Shown: piece by piece, positions 22,801-37,400 of the stretch
Numbering within the stretch: position 1 is the first letter of the stretch
Layout: each line of letters opens with the position of its first letter
Assembly: GCF_900964775.1 (NCBI RefSeq)
Contig: NC_041806.1
Span: 26,749,488 to 26,813,487, forward strand
Direction of reading: 5' to 3'
Length of the DNA stretch: 64,000 nt
DNA from: Scleropages formosus
Lineage: Eukaryota > Chordata > Actinopteri > Osteoglossiformes > Osteoglossidae
Translations under genes and position numbers: made by a program
Notes under the pieces: model-generated
Seen by the model: the letters and a program-made list of their open reading frames with translations, nothing else
Told to the model about the DNA's origin: nothing
Databases searched by the model: none

Positions 22801-25800
22801 TAGGTTGAATTATAGCTCATCGTGTGCAGAGTTTACATGTTCAAAGGCACAGATGAAGGTAACCACTTTTGTTCCCTCCCTAACCATGTTTTTCACAGTG
22901 TTTTAGCAGTGCAACCTTCCACCTCATCACATAAAGTAGGGTAAGCACTGATAAAACGTTTCTGGCGGTGTTAAGCATACATACAATTAGCCTGTAACCT
23001 GTTTATTTTTATTTTTTTGATATTCTAGCCTTGAACAACAAACTGAGGGCTACTCTTCTAAAGGCACTGAACTGTAGTTGAGTTCCAGACAAAGAGGTCT
23101 GTGGTCATAATTTCGAGTGCTGGAATGTAAGATGATGGACAGTAATGAGTAGCGATACACTACCTTCTCACTCTGGCTCATTAAAGGGGTCTGCTGTGCC
23201 TTCTGACCCTCTCAAAGTTGTTCTTTTGCGGTGCGGTGGAGTACTGGGTGGCATCTTACTGGGAAAAGTTAAAAAGTATATTTGTGTTCATTTTGTAGAT
23301 TCTCTGAATGAAGTTAAGTGCCAGATTTGCTTAAACTTTGCCATTGCACAACATTGCCTTTATAGTTTATCTCATATACTGTATGTATTGCATAAAATGA
23401 TTACCCTAGTTCTAAGTTCTTAGAACAGCATAGAACACACTGAATACAGCAGCAGCTCAGATTTAAACCAGTAATTGTAATTTCTTGGATCAGTCCTTTA
23501 CCTTAGATAAAAGCACACATACTGCACTAGTTTAAGGTAGCTTTGTTACTTTGTCAGCTGCAGTGTCAAAGAATTCTCTGGGTTTCATATACCTTGATAA
23601 AGCCTGAGTTATGGAATAAATGTCATAAACAGTTGATGAAGCAACTTTTTATTAGGCATTTCACATCTGTAACTGTGACCTGTACAAGTCATCTATAACT
23701 GCTGACCTTTCATCATTATGGACAAGTTCCGCTCCAGGTCTTAGATCATTTGGTAATTTATTTTTGTAGTTTCTCCCTATGTACTCACCTTGACACAGAC
23801 ATGCACACACACACACACACAATCTCTGGAGGTGAAATTGAGAGCATAATAATAATAAAAAGAAGAAGAAAATAATATTAATAAAAAAAATATATATATA
23901 TAAATAAAATTGTGTGTGTGTGTGTGTGTGTGTTTGTGGAGGGGGGTCCAGGATATAGAGACTGCAATAAATCCAGTCCAAGTCTATCAATGAGATGTTT
24001 GTATGTCTTTAAACATCGTCTCTCAGACCTCTTGGAGAAGTCCCGGGTGGTCAAGCAACCCAGAGGAGAGAGGAACTTCCACATTTTCTATCAGCTTCTC
24101 TCTGGAGCCTCAGATGACCTGCTTAGTGAGTAGCCACCCATGAGTCCCTACTAATCACATTACCCACTTTGAGTTACATCCGTAGTTTTTATACACTCTT
24201 TGTGAAATTCTGGCATCCGTGTTTTGTAGAGATTGCTTGTTTATGGCCAAATTAGTCAGAAATGTAATAATCTACTTTAAAATATGAAGTAGACAAAAGA
24301 CATATTAAAATGTAGTTATTTATTGTTTTTAAACAAAAGTTTTAGAAAAATTCAATTGTTCTCGTCTGTTGTCCTTTGCTATCTCTATTACTTCTCTATA
24401 AAGACTTCAGCATCCAGATTTAAACTTGACATTTTTGAATTGAATGTGTTGTCCATAGTATTACTCTTAATTCCTAATTAAGAGTGAAATTGGTTACTGA
24501 TGAAGCAGTATTAATACATTTTGATTTTATATTATAGTTAGTGGGGTGCGGTGGCGCAGTGGGTTGGACCACAGTCCTGCTCTCTAGTGGGTCTGGGGTT
24601 CGAGTCCCGCTTGGGGTGCCTTGCGACGGACTGGCGTCCCGTCCTGGGTGTGTCCCCTCCCCCTCCGGCCTTACGCCCTGTGTTACCGGGTAGGCTCCGT
24701 GACCCCGTATGGGACGAGCAGTTCTGAAAGTGTGTGTGTGTGTGTGTGTGTGAGATTATAGTTAGTATGTATTAAATTAGTATGCTATGAGGTAATAATT
24801 TTTGTGACATACTGGAATATGCAAATGCTGTTGCATTGTATTTTATGCGTCCTGTGTTTCCAGTTGCCACTGTTGATTCAAACTAAGAAAATGTTATGAT
24901 AGTGACATATAATACAAATGGTCATACAAATGATAGTGGCATATCATGCGTTAGCAGGTACATCTACAGTATCTTCAGCTCAAACGGTGTCATCGCATCC
25001 TTACATGGGTATGTTTGTGTCTCTGCTTGTTAGAAAGGCTAAAGCTGGAGAGAGATGTTAGCAAATACAACTACTTAAGCCTCGACTCTGCAGTGGTCAG
25101 CGATCTGGATGATGGAGCCAATTTTCGGATCATCATGGTATGTGTCAATTGGTCAAAAGCTTTCCATGCAAAAAAACTCCAGTGGCTAAATAACATATTG
25201 TTTACATGCAATTATTATCATACATATCCTATCCATATTTATTAAATTCTTATTATAATTAAATTATTATCGTCGTCATCATCATCATCATCAGGTATAT
25301 CCCATCCAGAATCATTGGTGACTGTAGCATTTTGATTCTTTGATTTTATTACACTACTCTTCTCACAGGCCAGGACTGTAGATTCTGCATAGGCCTGACA
25401 GTTCCAAAGCCAAGACTGGCAGTAGAAAAATTTGAAAAATGTGTGTTGGGTACTTACATTTTCAAAGTAAATATTTCCAAATCAAGATCAAAACAAGGAC
25501 AACTAACTCTAGCATTTGGGATACAAAATTAGTTGAATGTGCTTTCAATTTGCAAGACTCAACTACATCTGCAAGAATCAGCTGCAGTCTGTGTATGTAT
25601 TTAAAGGGATTATTTCTAAGTCTATCATTTGCATCTTGCAGCTGGTCATATGTTATAAAAAATACAACTATACTGGACAGTATTCTGGAACAATTCTCTT
25701 TATGTGGGACGACGGAACAATAAATAGCAGCTGCTGTTTCCTTCCAGAGTCGAGTTTCGTTGACCCCCTCACTTCCAGCTTCACTACCACTAGCAACGTG

Positions 25801-28800
25801 TCTGCATTCTTCATTGAGGAATACAATATATATCACACACTGTTTCTCTGTCATTACTCGGATGTGACGTATGGCTGCAACACAAGAAAGGCAACAATAT
25901 TGACGAAGTTCTGCAAGCTTTCCTCTTTAAGCAGTCCCAGCGCTGCTGGTGACTCAGGCAAACAAACACAGCTTGTGATGCAGTAGCCGGGACAATGGGA
26001 GTCCCTTGCTCAGAAACAATGAGCCACCTGTGGCCCAGATCCTGTCTTCCCGTAAGGGCCAGAAACCTGGAATTGTGGCTGTTTCTACCGTTGCTTCCTC
26101 TTCCTCTCTGCAATACACCCATGACCTATTGCTGCATGACAGAAAGAACTCTTCAAAGTGGCACTGGTCTTCCTACAATACACTGAGACAGGAAGAGTGG
26201 GGAGAAAGCAGCTTATAATAATAATAATAATATTTTTATTTGGGGTGGAATGGTGGCACAGCAAGTAGTGTTGTGCTGTGTGGAGTTTCCATATTCTCCC
26301 CGTGTCTGCATGGTTTCCTCTGGTTGCTCTGGTTTCATCCCACAGTGCAAAGACATGCAATTCAGGCCAGTTGGTGACTCTAAATTGCCCTTAGTGTATA
26401 AATGGGTTAGAGAGTGACTGTGTATGTGTGTGCCTACTTTGCGATGGACAAGTGTTCCATTCTGGCTGCTTTCCCCTCAGCCTGGCTCCCAATGCCTTTG
26501 GGATAGGCTCCGGTTCACTGTGACCCTGCTCTGAACAAATGGTTATTGAAATTGGATGGATGGATGGAAGGAAAACAAGTTGAAATTATGAAGACTTGAC
26601 AAAGGAGCCTGTCAAAGGGCTCCAAATTAGTCCTTTTAGTTGTGTAGTCTACTTACTTCATTGTGTACATGTACTTACTTCATTTTCACATATTCTTTGT
26701 TCATGTCTTTTACATCCCAACACACACAAAACACTCAAACTGTATTCAATGCTTTGGCAGCTTTTATGTATAATCATACCTCCTCTATGTCTTCCAGGAT
26801 GCCATGAAAACTGTGTGCTTCATGGATAATGAGGTTCAGTCAGTGTTGGAACTGGTGGCCGCTGTGATGAAGCTGGGCAACATCGAGTTCAAGTCCGAGT
26901 CACGTGTCAATGGCTTTGACGAGAGCCGGGTGGAGGACAACAATGGTTTGTACACACATCATTTCACGGTCATTCAAGCCACAAAAGAGATAATTTGGTT
27001 GTAGAGTTTTGGAAGTGTTTTCACACACGTACTAGCAGTGTTTTAAAGCACCCTACAATCATAATTTTAACATTGTCAAAAGTCGACCATCTTCAAATTG
27101 TTAATATTTTTCTTTTTTTTTTTTTTTTTGGCTCCAACCCTTATTTATTTGAAAGGTATAAAACAGTATTTAGAAGGCTTTCTTAAGTCACTGGACCTGG
27201 TATATTATTATCATGTTATTCATACATATATGTATGCGTGTGCCTGCTGTATAAACTTTGCCCTGTTGATTTCACAATCTTACTGTAGTCTTTCACAACC
27301 AGCCTCTGCTGCCACCTTTTGGTTCAGTTTGTGTGAGATGGAGATACAGTGGAGACATCCATGACAATACAGACAGATTGACGGATGGACAGATCCATAG
27401 ATGAGATTATTGTTCTTGTGGGTTCCTTTTATTGGACAGACCTGAAGGAGATTTGTGAGCTGTTGGGGATTGAACAGATAGTTCTGGAGAGGGCTTTCAG
27501 CTCTCGTACACTGGAGGCCAAGCAGGAGAAGGTGTCCACCACCCTCAACGTAGCTCAGGTCAGACATCCAAAGGCTTGCATGCACTCTGAGACCATCAGT
27601 TCAGATTCCTTGAAGGGGGAAGCTACACTAGAGTCCAAATGTATTTAATGTATTCTGTCACCAAGAAGAAGTAAAGACCAAGTAAAAACACACACACACA
27701 CTCACATACATACAGCAATATTGCTTAGATTGTCTGTGGCACTTTTTCACTGAAATTTATTAAAAGCTGTTTTTTCCCTGACGTATAGGCTTACTATGCC
27801 CGTGACGCCCTGGCCAAAAATCTGTATAGTCGGCTCTTCAGTTGGCTCGTGACTCGGATAAATGAAAGCATCAAGGTACACTGGCTGTTTGTATTATGGA
27901 TTATCGAGTTAAATTTTAAAAGACACAAATATTTTTCAAGTTTGTTTTAACTGAATTCTTTTCACTAATCTACTTTCTAAAATGTATGTTTGTTTTGACT
28001 TGTGTTTACCCAACATCTGGTAAATGTTAGCAACATACACCACATAAAATCTCTATTGGACCACCTTAATTCTTCTTCCCTACATAATCTTTACAATTTC
28101 TGTGTGGTGTCTGTGAATGTAGTGGATCAATGACAATATGATCAGTGTTGTACATATTTATGGGATGAATCAGGTAACAGCTGCACTGAACAGGTGTTTG
28201 TGAAGACTTTTTTTTTTATCTATCTATCTATCATATTTCTGAAGTGAAGTGTATAGTTCAACACTGCTGTCAACACTCACTCAGTGTTCTCTGTCTTCAG
28301 GCTCAAACCAAACAGTCCAAAAAAGTGATGGGGGTGCTTGATATCTATGGCTTTGAAATTTTTGAGGTATGTGTCATACTTAGATATTTCCATATACTAT
28401 GCATATGTGTTTACATACCTATGGGGATATTCCAGCTTTTCTCGGATGGATGTAATGAAAATTGGACCGTTTGTAAGGTCAATCCTCATGACTTCAGCAC
28501 AGTTCAACAGTTGTCATAGCACAACATTACGAGGGCATTTCCCTTTACTAATTACTAAAGAATGTACTTGTATTGAATCACAGACCCAGTAAGCTAACAA
28601 TGCTGTATGAGTATATTTACTACAATTCTAATCACAGATAATCAGATATAAGGCCAATAACTATCCCTGCTGCTCAACTATTCATAAAGTGTCATTCTAA
28701 ACAAAAGAATAAGAAATCAATATAAATCAATGCAGTTCACCTTAACTTTAAGCTTTGCTTTAGTGTCCATTATAATGACAGCTGATGGTTTCACATTGTG

Positions 28801-31800
28801 ATAAAAAGTCATACGATTGTTGAGAAATGCTTCTGAGCAGGCGCACACTCTAAGACAGGCTGTAAAACAGCAGATACACATGTCATTCATGAAGGAGGAG
28901 GCTGCTATTCTTATTTGTTGCTCAAAGTCACCAAGACTTGATTTTAAATTGAAATTTCTGTTCTCTTGCTGCACTTTTCATAAGTGCGAGTAACAGCTAA
29001 TTATACAGATTTAAGGGTACAAATTGCATTTACTCATAATTACTAGGTTTGCTGCTTAGACTGACCACAACGTTTCATTTTTGAAATTTGTGTGGTATGT
29101 CTTATCTCGGTGCGGTGGCGCAGTGGGTTGGACCACAGTCCTGCTCTCCGGTGGGTCTGGGGTTCGAGTCTCGCTTGGGGTGCCTTGCGATGGACTGGCG
29201 TCCTGTCCTGGGTGTGTCCCCTCCCCCTCTGGCCTTACGCCCTGTGTTGCCGGGTTAGGCTCCGGTTCCCCGCGACCCCGTATGGGACAAGCGGTTCTGA
29301 AAATGTGTGTGTGTGTGTCTTATTTCTTCTTTAAAGTCTGTGCTGCCTCTATTTCAATAAGATGTTTTGAAAATGATCAGTTTAGTTGCCAGAAAAATAG
29401 AAAGGAAGAAGTTTTTTTTTCTTGAGAAGCTGCTGAGTGACCTGAAGAACCTTGATGTTTGCAGTCAATCAGCAGTAGTGTTATTAAAAAAGAAAAAAAC
29501 AAACACATAATGCTGAACGTCTCTTCTCTACTGCAGAACAACAGCTTTGAGCAGTTCATCATCAACTACTGCAATGAGAAGTTACAGCAGATCTTCATTG
29601 ATCTTACACTCCATGAAGAGCAGGAGGAGTATATTCGAGAAGTGAGAACAAGTCACATGGTGCTACGACACCATTTTTGGAGTCTGTTAATTCTTACTAT
29701 CTGTCTGTCTATGGGACAGACAGAAATTCTTCACTTTGGAGTGACAGGGCCTGTGCTTGCCTTACTATAATCCCACTGTAATCCCAGTCTAATCCCAGTG
29801 ACCTCTCTCAAATGAGAATTGTTTAGTTTTATTTCTTTTCCCATTCTGGTAGTAACACAGTCAACCAGGAAATTACTGTTGAATCTGCTTGTCATTTTTC
29901 CCTTTCTGATAGCTATACAAATGAAACAAGCAGTTTTTTAGAGAATTTTAGCATATAATTGACAATGAGACACTTTTTTTTATTTAGAAATACAGTGATC
30001 TTCAGATGAAGGCAGAAATCACTAAGGAATGACATTATCAATCTTCCTAGGCATTAAGAGACATCAGGTTAGGATTAGGGACACTGGGTGGGATTATTGG
30101 CCAAAACTGCCCAGGATACAAGATTGCAGCTCGTACAGTTATGGATGTACTCTGACAATAATATTCTCTTCAGAACTGGTATGACCATTTATACTTCTCA
30201 GCATCTGACCAAAACATAAAGTTCACTTATTAAATCACTGTTTATCAGTCTGACAGGTGTTGGAAATGTACTGAGAATAAAACAGGTAATTGCAAACTGC
30301 TGAAAAGTTTCCCATGTTTCTTTGATACAGGGTATTGAATGGAAGAATATTGAGTACTTCAACAATGCTGTCATCTGTGACCTCATTGAAAATGTGAGAT
30401 GGAAAAATTTTTTATCCTCTATATGTGGTTACAGATTAATTTAGCTCAATGACTTTCTGAAAACGGTGCCTTTAATTCTTCAAAGCATGATGCTCCAAAA
30501 GGCATTGCAATGTTTATAAAAACTGGTAATTCACCTTTGATATGAACCATCTATACAATTAGTGTCACTAATAAATGAGTACCTGAGGGTTATTACATGT
30601 ATTATGTAAAACTACAGGGGTGCATGGTGGCGCAGTGGACTTGGCTGGGCCCTGCTCTCTGGTGGGGCTGGAGTTCGAGTCCCACTTGGGATTGGCGTCC
30701 TGTCCTGGGTGTGTCCCCTCCCCCTCCAGCCCTACGCCCTGTGTTGCCGGCTTAGGCTCCGGCTTGCCGTGACCCTGCTTGGGACAGGCGGCTTCAGCCA
30801 GTGTGTGTGTAGAACTACAAACAATGTTATGTTTTGAAGGATACCTGTTGGTGTTAAAGATGGAGTTGTACACTTTTTGAAACTGTTCTTTAATTTCAGT
30901 GTCATCTTCAATCAGTACATATGTATTGTTTTGAGAAATTGCCTTGACATCTCAAATTAGTCAGGAGATAATAGATCTCACCTGTTATGCACAATTCTGT
31001 TCATGCAGAACAACAAGGGCATTTTGGCCATGCTGGATGACGAATGCCTGAGACCTGGCACTGTCACCGATGAGACCTTCCTGGACAAGCTCAACACTGT
31101 CTGTGCAGGGCACCATCACTTTGAGAGCCGGCACTGCACAAACTCCCAGTTCCTCACTGACCATACTCTGCCTCACAACTGCTTCCGCATTCAGCATTAT
31201 GCTGGCAAGGTACTTCTACCTTCAAGACCCACTAGTAAATTGAGCCAGAGGCAGGCTCAGAGAATGGTCTGGAAAGAGTATGACATGGAGACCCATAAGT
31301 ATTGTATTTAAAATGTAATTTCTCTGTCCATCCATGTATGTGCGTGAGAATGTATGTATTTATGTATGTAACTAAATAAGTAAAGTGCCCCCAAACTCAA
31401 TTCATCTTTCACTAATTGTGCATAATCCAAGTTGCATTTGACCAAGATGTCATGTCATGTCACAAATGGTGGCCTTCATTCTCTTTGTAGGTGCTTTATT
31501 GTGTAGAGGGCTTTGTTGACAAGAACAATGACCTGTTGTACCGCGACCTGTCCCAGGCCATGTACAAGGCCAGACACCCTCTGATAAAGCTTCTATTCCC
31601 TGAGGGTGACCCCAGCAAAATGAACCTTAAGAGGCCTCCCACTGCTGGCTTCCAGTTCCGGGCATCTGTAGGAACACTTATGAAGAATTTACAAACCAAA
31701 AACCCCAACTATATCAGGTGAGGCTATTTCCCTGTGGCTGGAAAATGGAGTATGCAATGTTTAAATTGCACTTAATGTTTAAGGCAGAATGGTGGCACAG

Positions 31801-31949
31801 TGAATAATGCTTTATTGTGAGTTTGTATCCAATTCTGTCAGTGGAGTTTCAATGTTTCTCCATGTTCACTTGGGTTTCCTCTGGGTGCTCTGGTTTCCTC
31901 CTATAATCCAAAGATACGGCTTTCAGGCAACTCAGGGAATCTAAATTAT

Positions 31950-31986
<37 letters not shown>

Positions 31987-34409
31987 CAACCAACCAATGT
32001 CGCTTGTCCTGAGCGGGGTCGCGGTGAGTTGGGGCCTACTCGGCAACACAGGGCCGAAGGGGGAGGGAACATATCCAGGACAGGACACCAGCCTGTCACA
32101 AGGCACCCCAACCAGGGCTCAAACTCCAGACCCGCCACACAGCAGGCAGTGGTCAAACCCGCCACGCTGCCATGCTACCACATCCCCTATTAATAATAAT
32201 AATAATAATAATAATAGTAGTAGTAGTAGTAGTAGTAGTAGTAAGAAGGAGAAGTTTTATTTATCATCTCTTTTTTTAGCAGAGCCAAAGAGTGATTGCC
32301 AATTTGTAAAAATATTTTCCATCATCATTTTTTTTTTTGCTTAGATGTATCAAACCCAATGACAAGAAGGCAGCTCGCATCTTTACGGAGACGTTGGTGC
32401 GCCACCAGGTGCGCTACCTAGGACTAATGGAAAATGTACGTGTTCGGCGTGCCGGCTATGCATTCCGCCAGCTATACAAACCATGCCTGGAGCGCTACAA
32501 GATGCTCTGTCAGCAGACCTGGCCACACTGGAGGGGTCCTGCTAGGTATAATGGCTTGCAGAGCCAAAAACCTCTTTCACACTGTCTATAATCTTTTCTT
32601 TGTTGGGCACTTTCATGTAGGTTTCCTCTGAATTGTGAGCCAATCTTTGCTATGAAACTGTTCTGTTAGGTGGGAGATTTCCATATGGGAGTCATTTTAT
32701 CATTATATTATAATTTCCTTCATGAAGCTGAAAGCAATGTTAATAATGATTATACATGTTTTGGGTTATATTCAAGTGAATTTGTGCTAGTCTGAGAATA
32801 GATTCAGTTTTTCCAATGGAAACTAATGGGGCTAGATTCTGTGTTACTGGAACATTTGCCTTACTGACAGGTTTTTAGAAAAGCATTAGATTGGGATAAT
32901 GGGGCATCTGACTGAACATTATATCATTACATTAAGTCTTGTCTGTTTATCCTCTTCAATTCATGCACCAGTCTCACCGTGAAAGATATCACGGTCAAAG
33001 TACACTTTATAATCTTTAATAATCCCTAATCCCAGGGTTTGATGAGATTTTCAGTGACGGATTTATCTTTCTACAGGGAAGGAGTGGAGATGCTGCTCAA
33101 TAGCTTGCAGGTTCCAAAGGAGGAATTTTGCTATGGGTGTTCCAAAATTTTTATTAGGAACCCCAAAACGGTAATATCTTCACAAACTCTGTTGAAAGAT
33201 AGATTTCCATGATTGCAGGAGAAAGCATAACCACTAATCTGATGGGCCTGTAAAATCATCTGAAAAAACAAAGCACAAGTATCATAAGCCTTAACTTTTT
33301 GTGCCTTGATTTCTTCTGCCTTGTCGCAGAATGATTAAAGGTTTTGTTTGTGATGTGCTGAGAATTTATCATATTCATTATGTCCTTTTGTAGCATTCTA
33401 AATAGCCAGTTAAGTTATTGCATTTCTACAAGCAATATGAATTTGACAGAGAAAGAAACTGAGGAATTACAATTCCAAGTAGAAAGTGTTTCTAGATGCT
33501 ACTTCAGTTTTTGTCATTGGATGAACAGAAAACATATTCTGAACATTTTCTGTAACACTTTCTTTTATGTAAAATGGAACTCACAGTGGGACAAAGTGAG
33601 GTCACAACTCTGTAATCAGTTTTTATCCCTGTTACAGTTTCACAATTACACACATTATGTTTACAGCTCTTTGCCCTCGAGAAGAAGCGGCGCGAATGCC
33701 TGGAGGTACTGGCAGCCGTCATCCAGAAGATCTACCGTGGATGGAAGCAGCGAAAGCACTTCTTGCTGATGAAAAAGAGCCAGGTTGTGGTGGCAGCCTG
33801 GTACCGTAGATACAGCGTGAGTCATGTTAATTATTAGAATTTCTATCATGCATACAAAATAACTACTGTAGGTGGTAGGAGTCAGTGATGTTCTGATTAA
33901 TTTTTTTTTTGTCAAAATGCAGTGTTGGTTATACAATCATAACCATCTAATAGCTGAAGAACTTTTTAATTTGTTCCATTAATCAAACAGAGATTAGCTG
34001 GATTTCCAGAAATCATACGAGGGTGAAATATACAGGGAAAAAAATCCCTTTAAATGGCAGATTCAGAATTTTCCAGTTTTCCATTGTTTCTTAAAGAAAA
34101 CTCTCTTATTCCAGCAACAAAAGAAATTCCAGAAGATCAGGATCTGTGCCATCATAGTACAGTCTTTGATCAGGCGGTGGAAGGTAGGTTCCCTAAAAGA
34201 TAAGGTAGATATATTCAGAATCGGGGGGGCGGTGGTGCAGTGGGTTGAACCACAGTCCTGCTCTCCGGTGGGTCTGGGGTTCGAGTCCCACTTGGGGTGC
34301 CTTGTGACGGACTGGCATCCCGTCCTGGGTGTGTCCCCTCCCGTTACGCCCTGTGTTGCTGGGTTAGGCTCTGGTTCCCCGCGACCCTGTATGGGACAAG
34401 CGGTTTTGA

Positions 34410-34451
<42 letters not shown>

Positions 34452-37400
34452 TCAGAATCTTTCCAGTAGGGGCACTGTTCAGCAGGGCTGACTGAGAGGT
34501 GAGTAGAGTACTCAGCAACAGTACTTTAGTAAAAGCACTATTTCTTCTGAAAGAAAATGACTCAATCACTCATCTCAAAATTAACTGAAGTAAAACTAAA
34601 AAAAGAGGGATTGTGTGTCTATATCTGTGTCTCGGTGAAATTGTAATTTTATGAAGAAAACTTCATCATAAAGGTTCTCATAAACAAGATGAGCAACATA
34701 ATGAACTCACAACATCCCATTTCTTTTTGCAGTCTCGTAAGATTCTCCGTGAGCTGAAACACCAAAAGCAATGCATTGAAGCAGCGACCACCATTTCAGC
34801 ATACTGGCATGGAACAAAGGTAAGTTCGATGCTGTCAGTTTTTATGAATTACCTCAAATCTGGCTGTCTTCCATGTGTTACCATGGTTGCTTTTGTTCTC
34901 CTAATATGGCTCGAATGTGGAGAGCACAATCAGTGAAATTGTTTAATATTTTTTGATACACTTAGAGTAAGGTATTTTTTCTCCACTATGCTTAGTGTAT
35001 TAAGTGTCAGCAAGGAGCACTGAAAAATTGATCTCTATCCTAACTAGGCTCTTAGGATCAAAAGGTCAGCAGCTCAGTCTTGTTCATTCATTGATTGGTG
35101 AATAGGAATTAATTTGATTTGTTCTCTGTGGCAAAAAAAAAAAAACAAACTCTTTGACTGAAATGCAGGGGACTGAGTGAAACATAAATGTAATGCCTGT
35201 TTCCAGTTAACTGCTATAAGTATAGTATAGTGCTGAGCATAAAATATTTGTTCCTTTCTGGATGTGGACATGTCGATTTATTGTGCTAGATTTTTTTATG
35301 TAGACTTTCTGTAGGATTCTGGGCTGCTGGAAAGCTGCTAGCTACTACTACTCCCTTTGGCTTGCTGGTAGATTGAAGAACCCAGCACTTCATTCCTCTC
35401 TCTTCCTGCTTTGAATATTCATCTTTGCATGGTCACCACATTCTGTCTGCCCAGCTTCTATCTCCAACAGACAAGGAGAGAAATGCACCGTGTAAAGTAG
35501 GAACTACAGAACAGACATGTCGTTTGACTCTGTTGGAACGAGAGCATTTTGGAAGCCTGTCACCATACTTTGCCTCCCCAGCAGCAAGGCTGAACTTTCT
35601 TGGATTGAGGAGCAGACGTCCTCCTCATTTGCCGCTTTGTAATGTTGAACAACTTGCAACTTTTGACAGATGTTCTTAATGCCCTGCTTTTCCATTTCTA
35701 AAACATGGAATAGTGGCACAGTGGTGTAGTGGATACTGCCAGTGCCTCACAGCTCCCGACATAACTTTGAACGTAGTGTCGCACAGCTGTAGAGCACAAT
35801 TTCATTCAGTGTATTTTTTAGTATTTTTTTTAAATAGTCAGTGTTATTTGTCTAAAGTATTTTAATTATTTAAAAGTAATTAAATATATTTAAGTAATTT
35901 AACGCTACTGGGGAGTTACAGGTAAACATCTAATTACAGAAATCAGTTCTAGAAACAGGTGGGTTATGAGCACACAAATGTCACACACATCATCTGAAAC
36001 TGCTTGTCCCATATGGGGTCGCGGGGGACTGGAGCCTAACCTGGCAACACAGAGTGTAAAGCACATGAATATGTTATATATTATGTGTGTGTGTGTGTGT
36101 GTGTGTGTATTTTGAAGGTCCGCCGTGAGTACCGCAAATACTTCAGAGCCAGTGCTGGAAAGAAGATCTATGACTTCACTGTGAAGAGAACTGTAAGGAG
36201 AATATTGGAAGCTAGTCTGCTATTTCTCGCAGAAAGACTTATTTATTTATAATGCATGTACCTAAAAATGTTTCCAAGTTTAGTGGCTATTTTAATTACA
36301 GTCATTAAAAAAATGTGACTTTATACAGTCTGTAAATTGTTCCCATAAATCGTGTTAGTAATAACAGTATAATAATTATTTCTTAATAGCCAGGCTGGAA
36401 CTGGAGAGTGGGGGGATTTTCTTGCATTTTGTCTTGTAGCCCACGGATTTAATTCCAAGGCTTACACACACGAGAATGACACGCACGGCAGAGCTGATGA
36501 CTAATCTATATGTTTTTATAATTTGTAGATACAGAGCATGTTTCCCTGACATATCAAGTGCAATTTGTATCTGAAAATGTGCTCATAAAATGAGCACTAA
36601 ATTACGGTTAATTTAAGACAAAAAAAAAGTATTCCAAACTTTCCGTATTCCATCACAACAAATTATGTTTTTCAGATCCAAAAATATTTCCTGGACTTGA
36701 AGAAGAAAATACCCTCCATGTCACCTATTGACAAGACGTGGCCACCCCAACCTTACCAGTTCCTGGAGGGAACTCATAAAGAACTTGGTAGAATCTTCCA
36801 TCTCTGGAGGGTCAGTTCACAAAGTTTCATGGTGGAGGAGGCCAGCAGGGGATTTTAAACAAAGCTGTGTAGTATATTCCTGCCTCCTACCATTCCAAAT
36901 TTTCTATTATATATTACTGTTGTTATTACTTGTTGTTTAGTTGAAACCCTTTACTGGAAGTAATTTATACCTATTGTCCAATTTATATAGCAGGGTTTTC
37001 ATACTGAAGCAGTTTAGGGTATGCACATTCCCAGACAACAACATGACAACTGGTTACCCTGAAATTATGACAGCTGTAGCCCCTGCATTACCTGTTATTA
37101 ACATATACCATATAATATATAAAGATATCAAAAATTTTACATCAGTCAAAATATAGTATCTCTGTTTTTCTGTTTTTTTTTTTCTTCAGTAACCTAGTCG
37201 ATAATAGATCTGTGGCAGGGACAAAACTGTTAGTTCACCGCAACCAGTTTGTGTTCCCACAGAGCATTCTTACTGGTTCATTCTGATCAAAATCTACTGA
37301 CTGTCACGCCCTCCACTGTCACGCAACAGGGAACACCTGCGGCGGATTACAGGACGCCCGCATAAAAGGGGAGCTCAGAGCACAGCAAGATGCGGAACCT

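Noticed and set aside
25462-26122. Overlapping frames of 91-149 codons in myo1b intron 8
   Set aside because: No motifs or splice support; competing frames on both strands are equally long, as expected by chance or from an old repeat.
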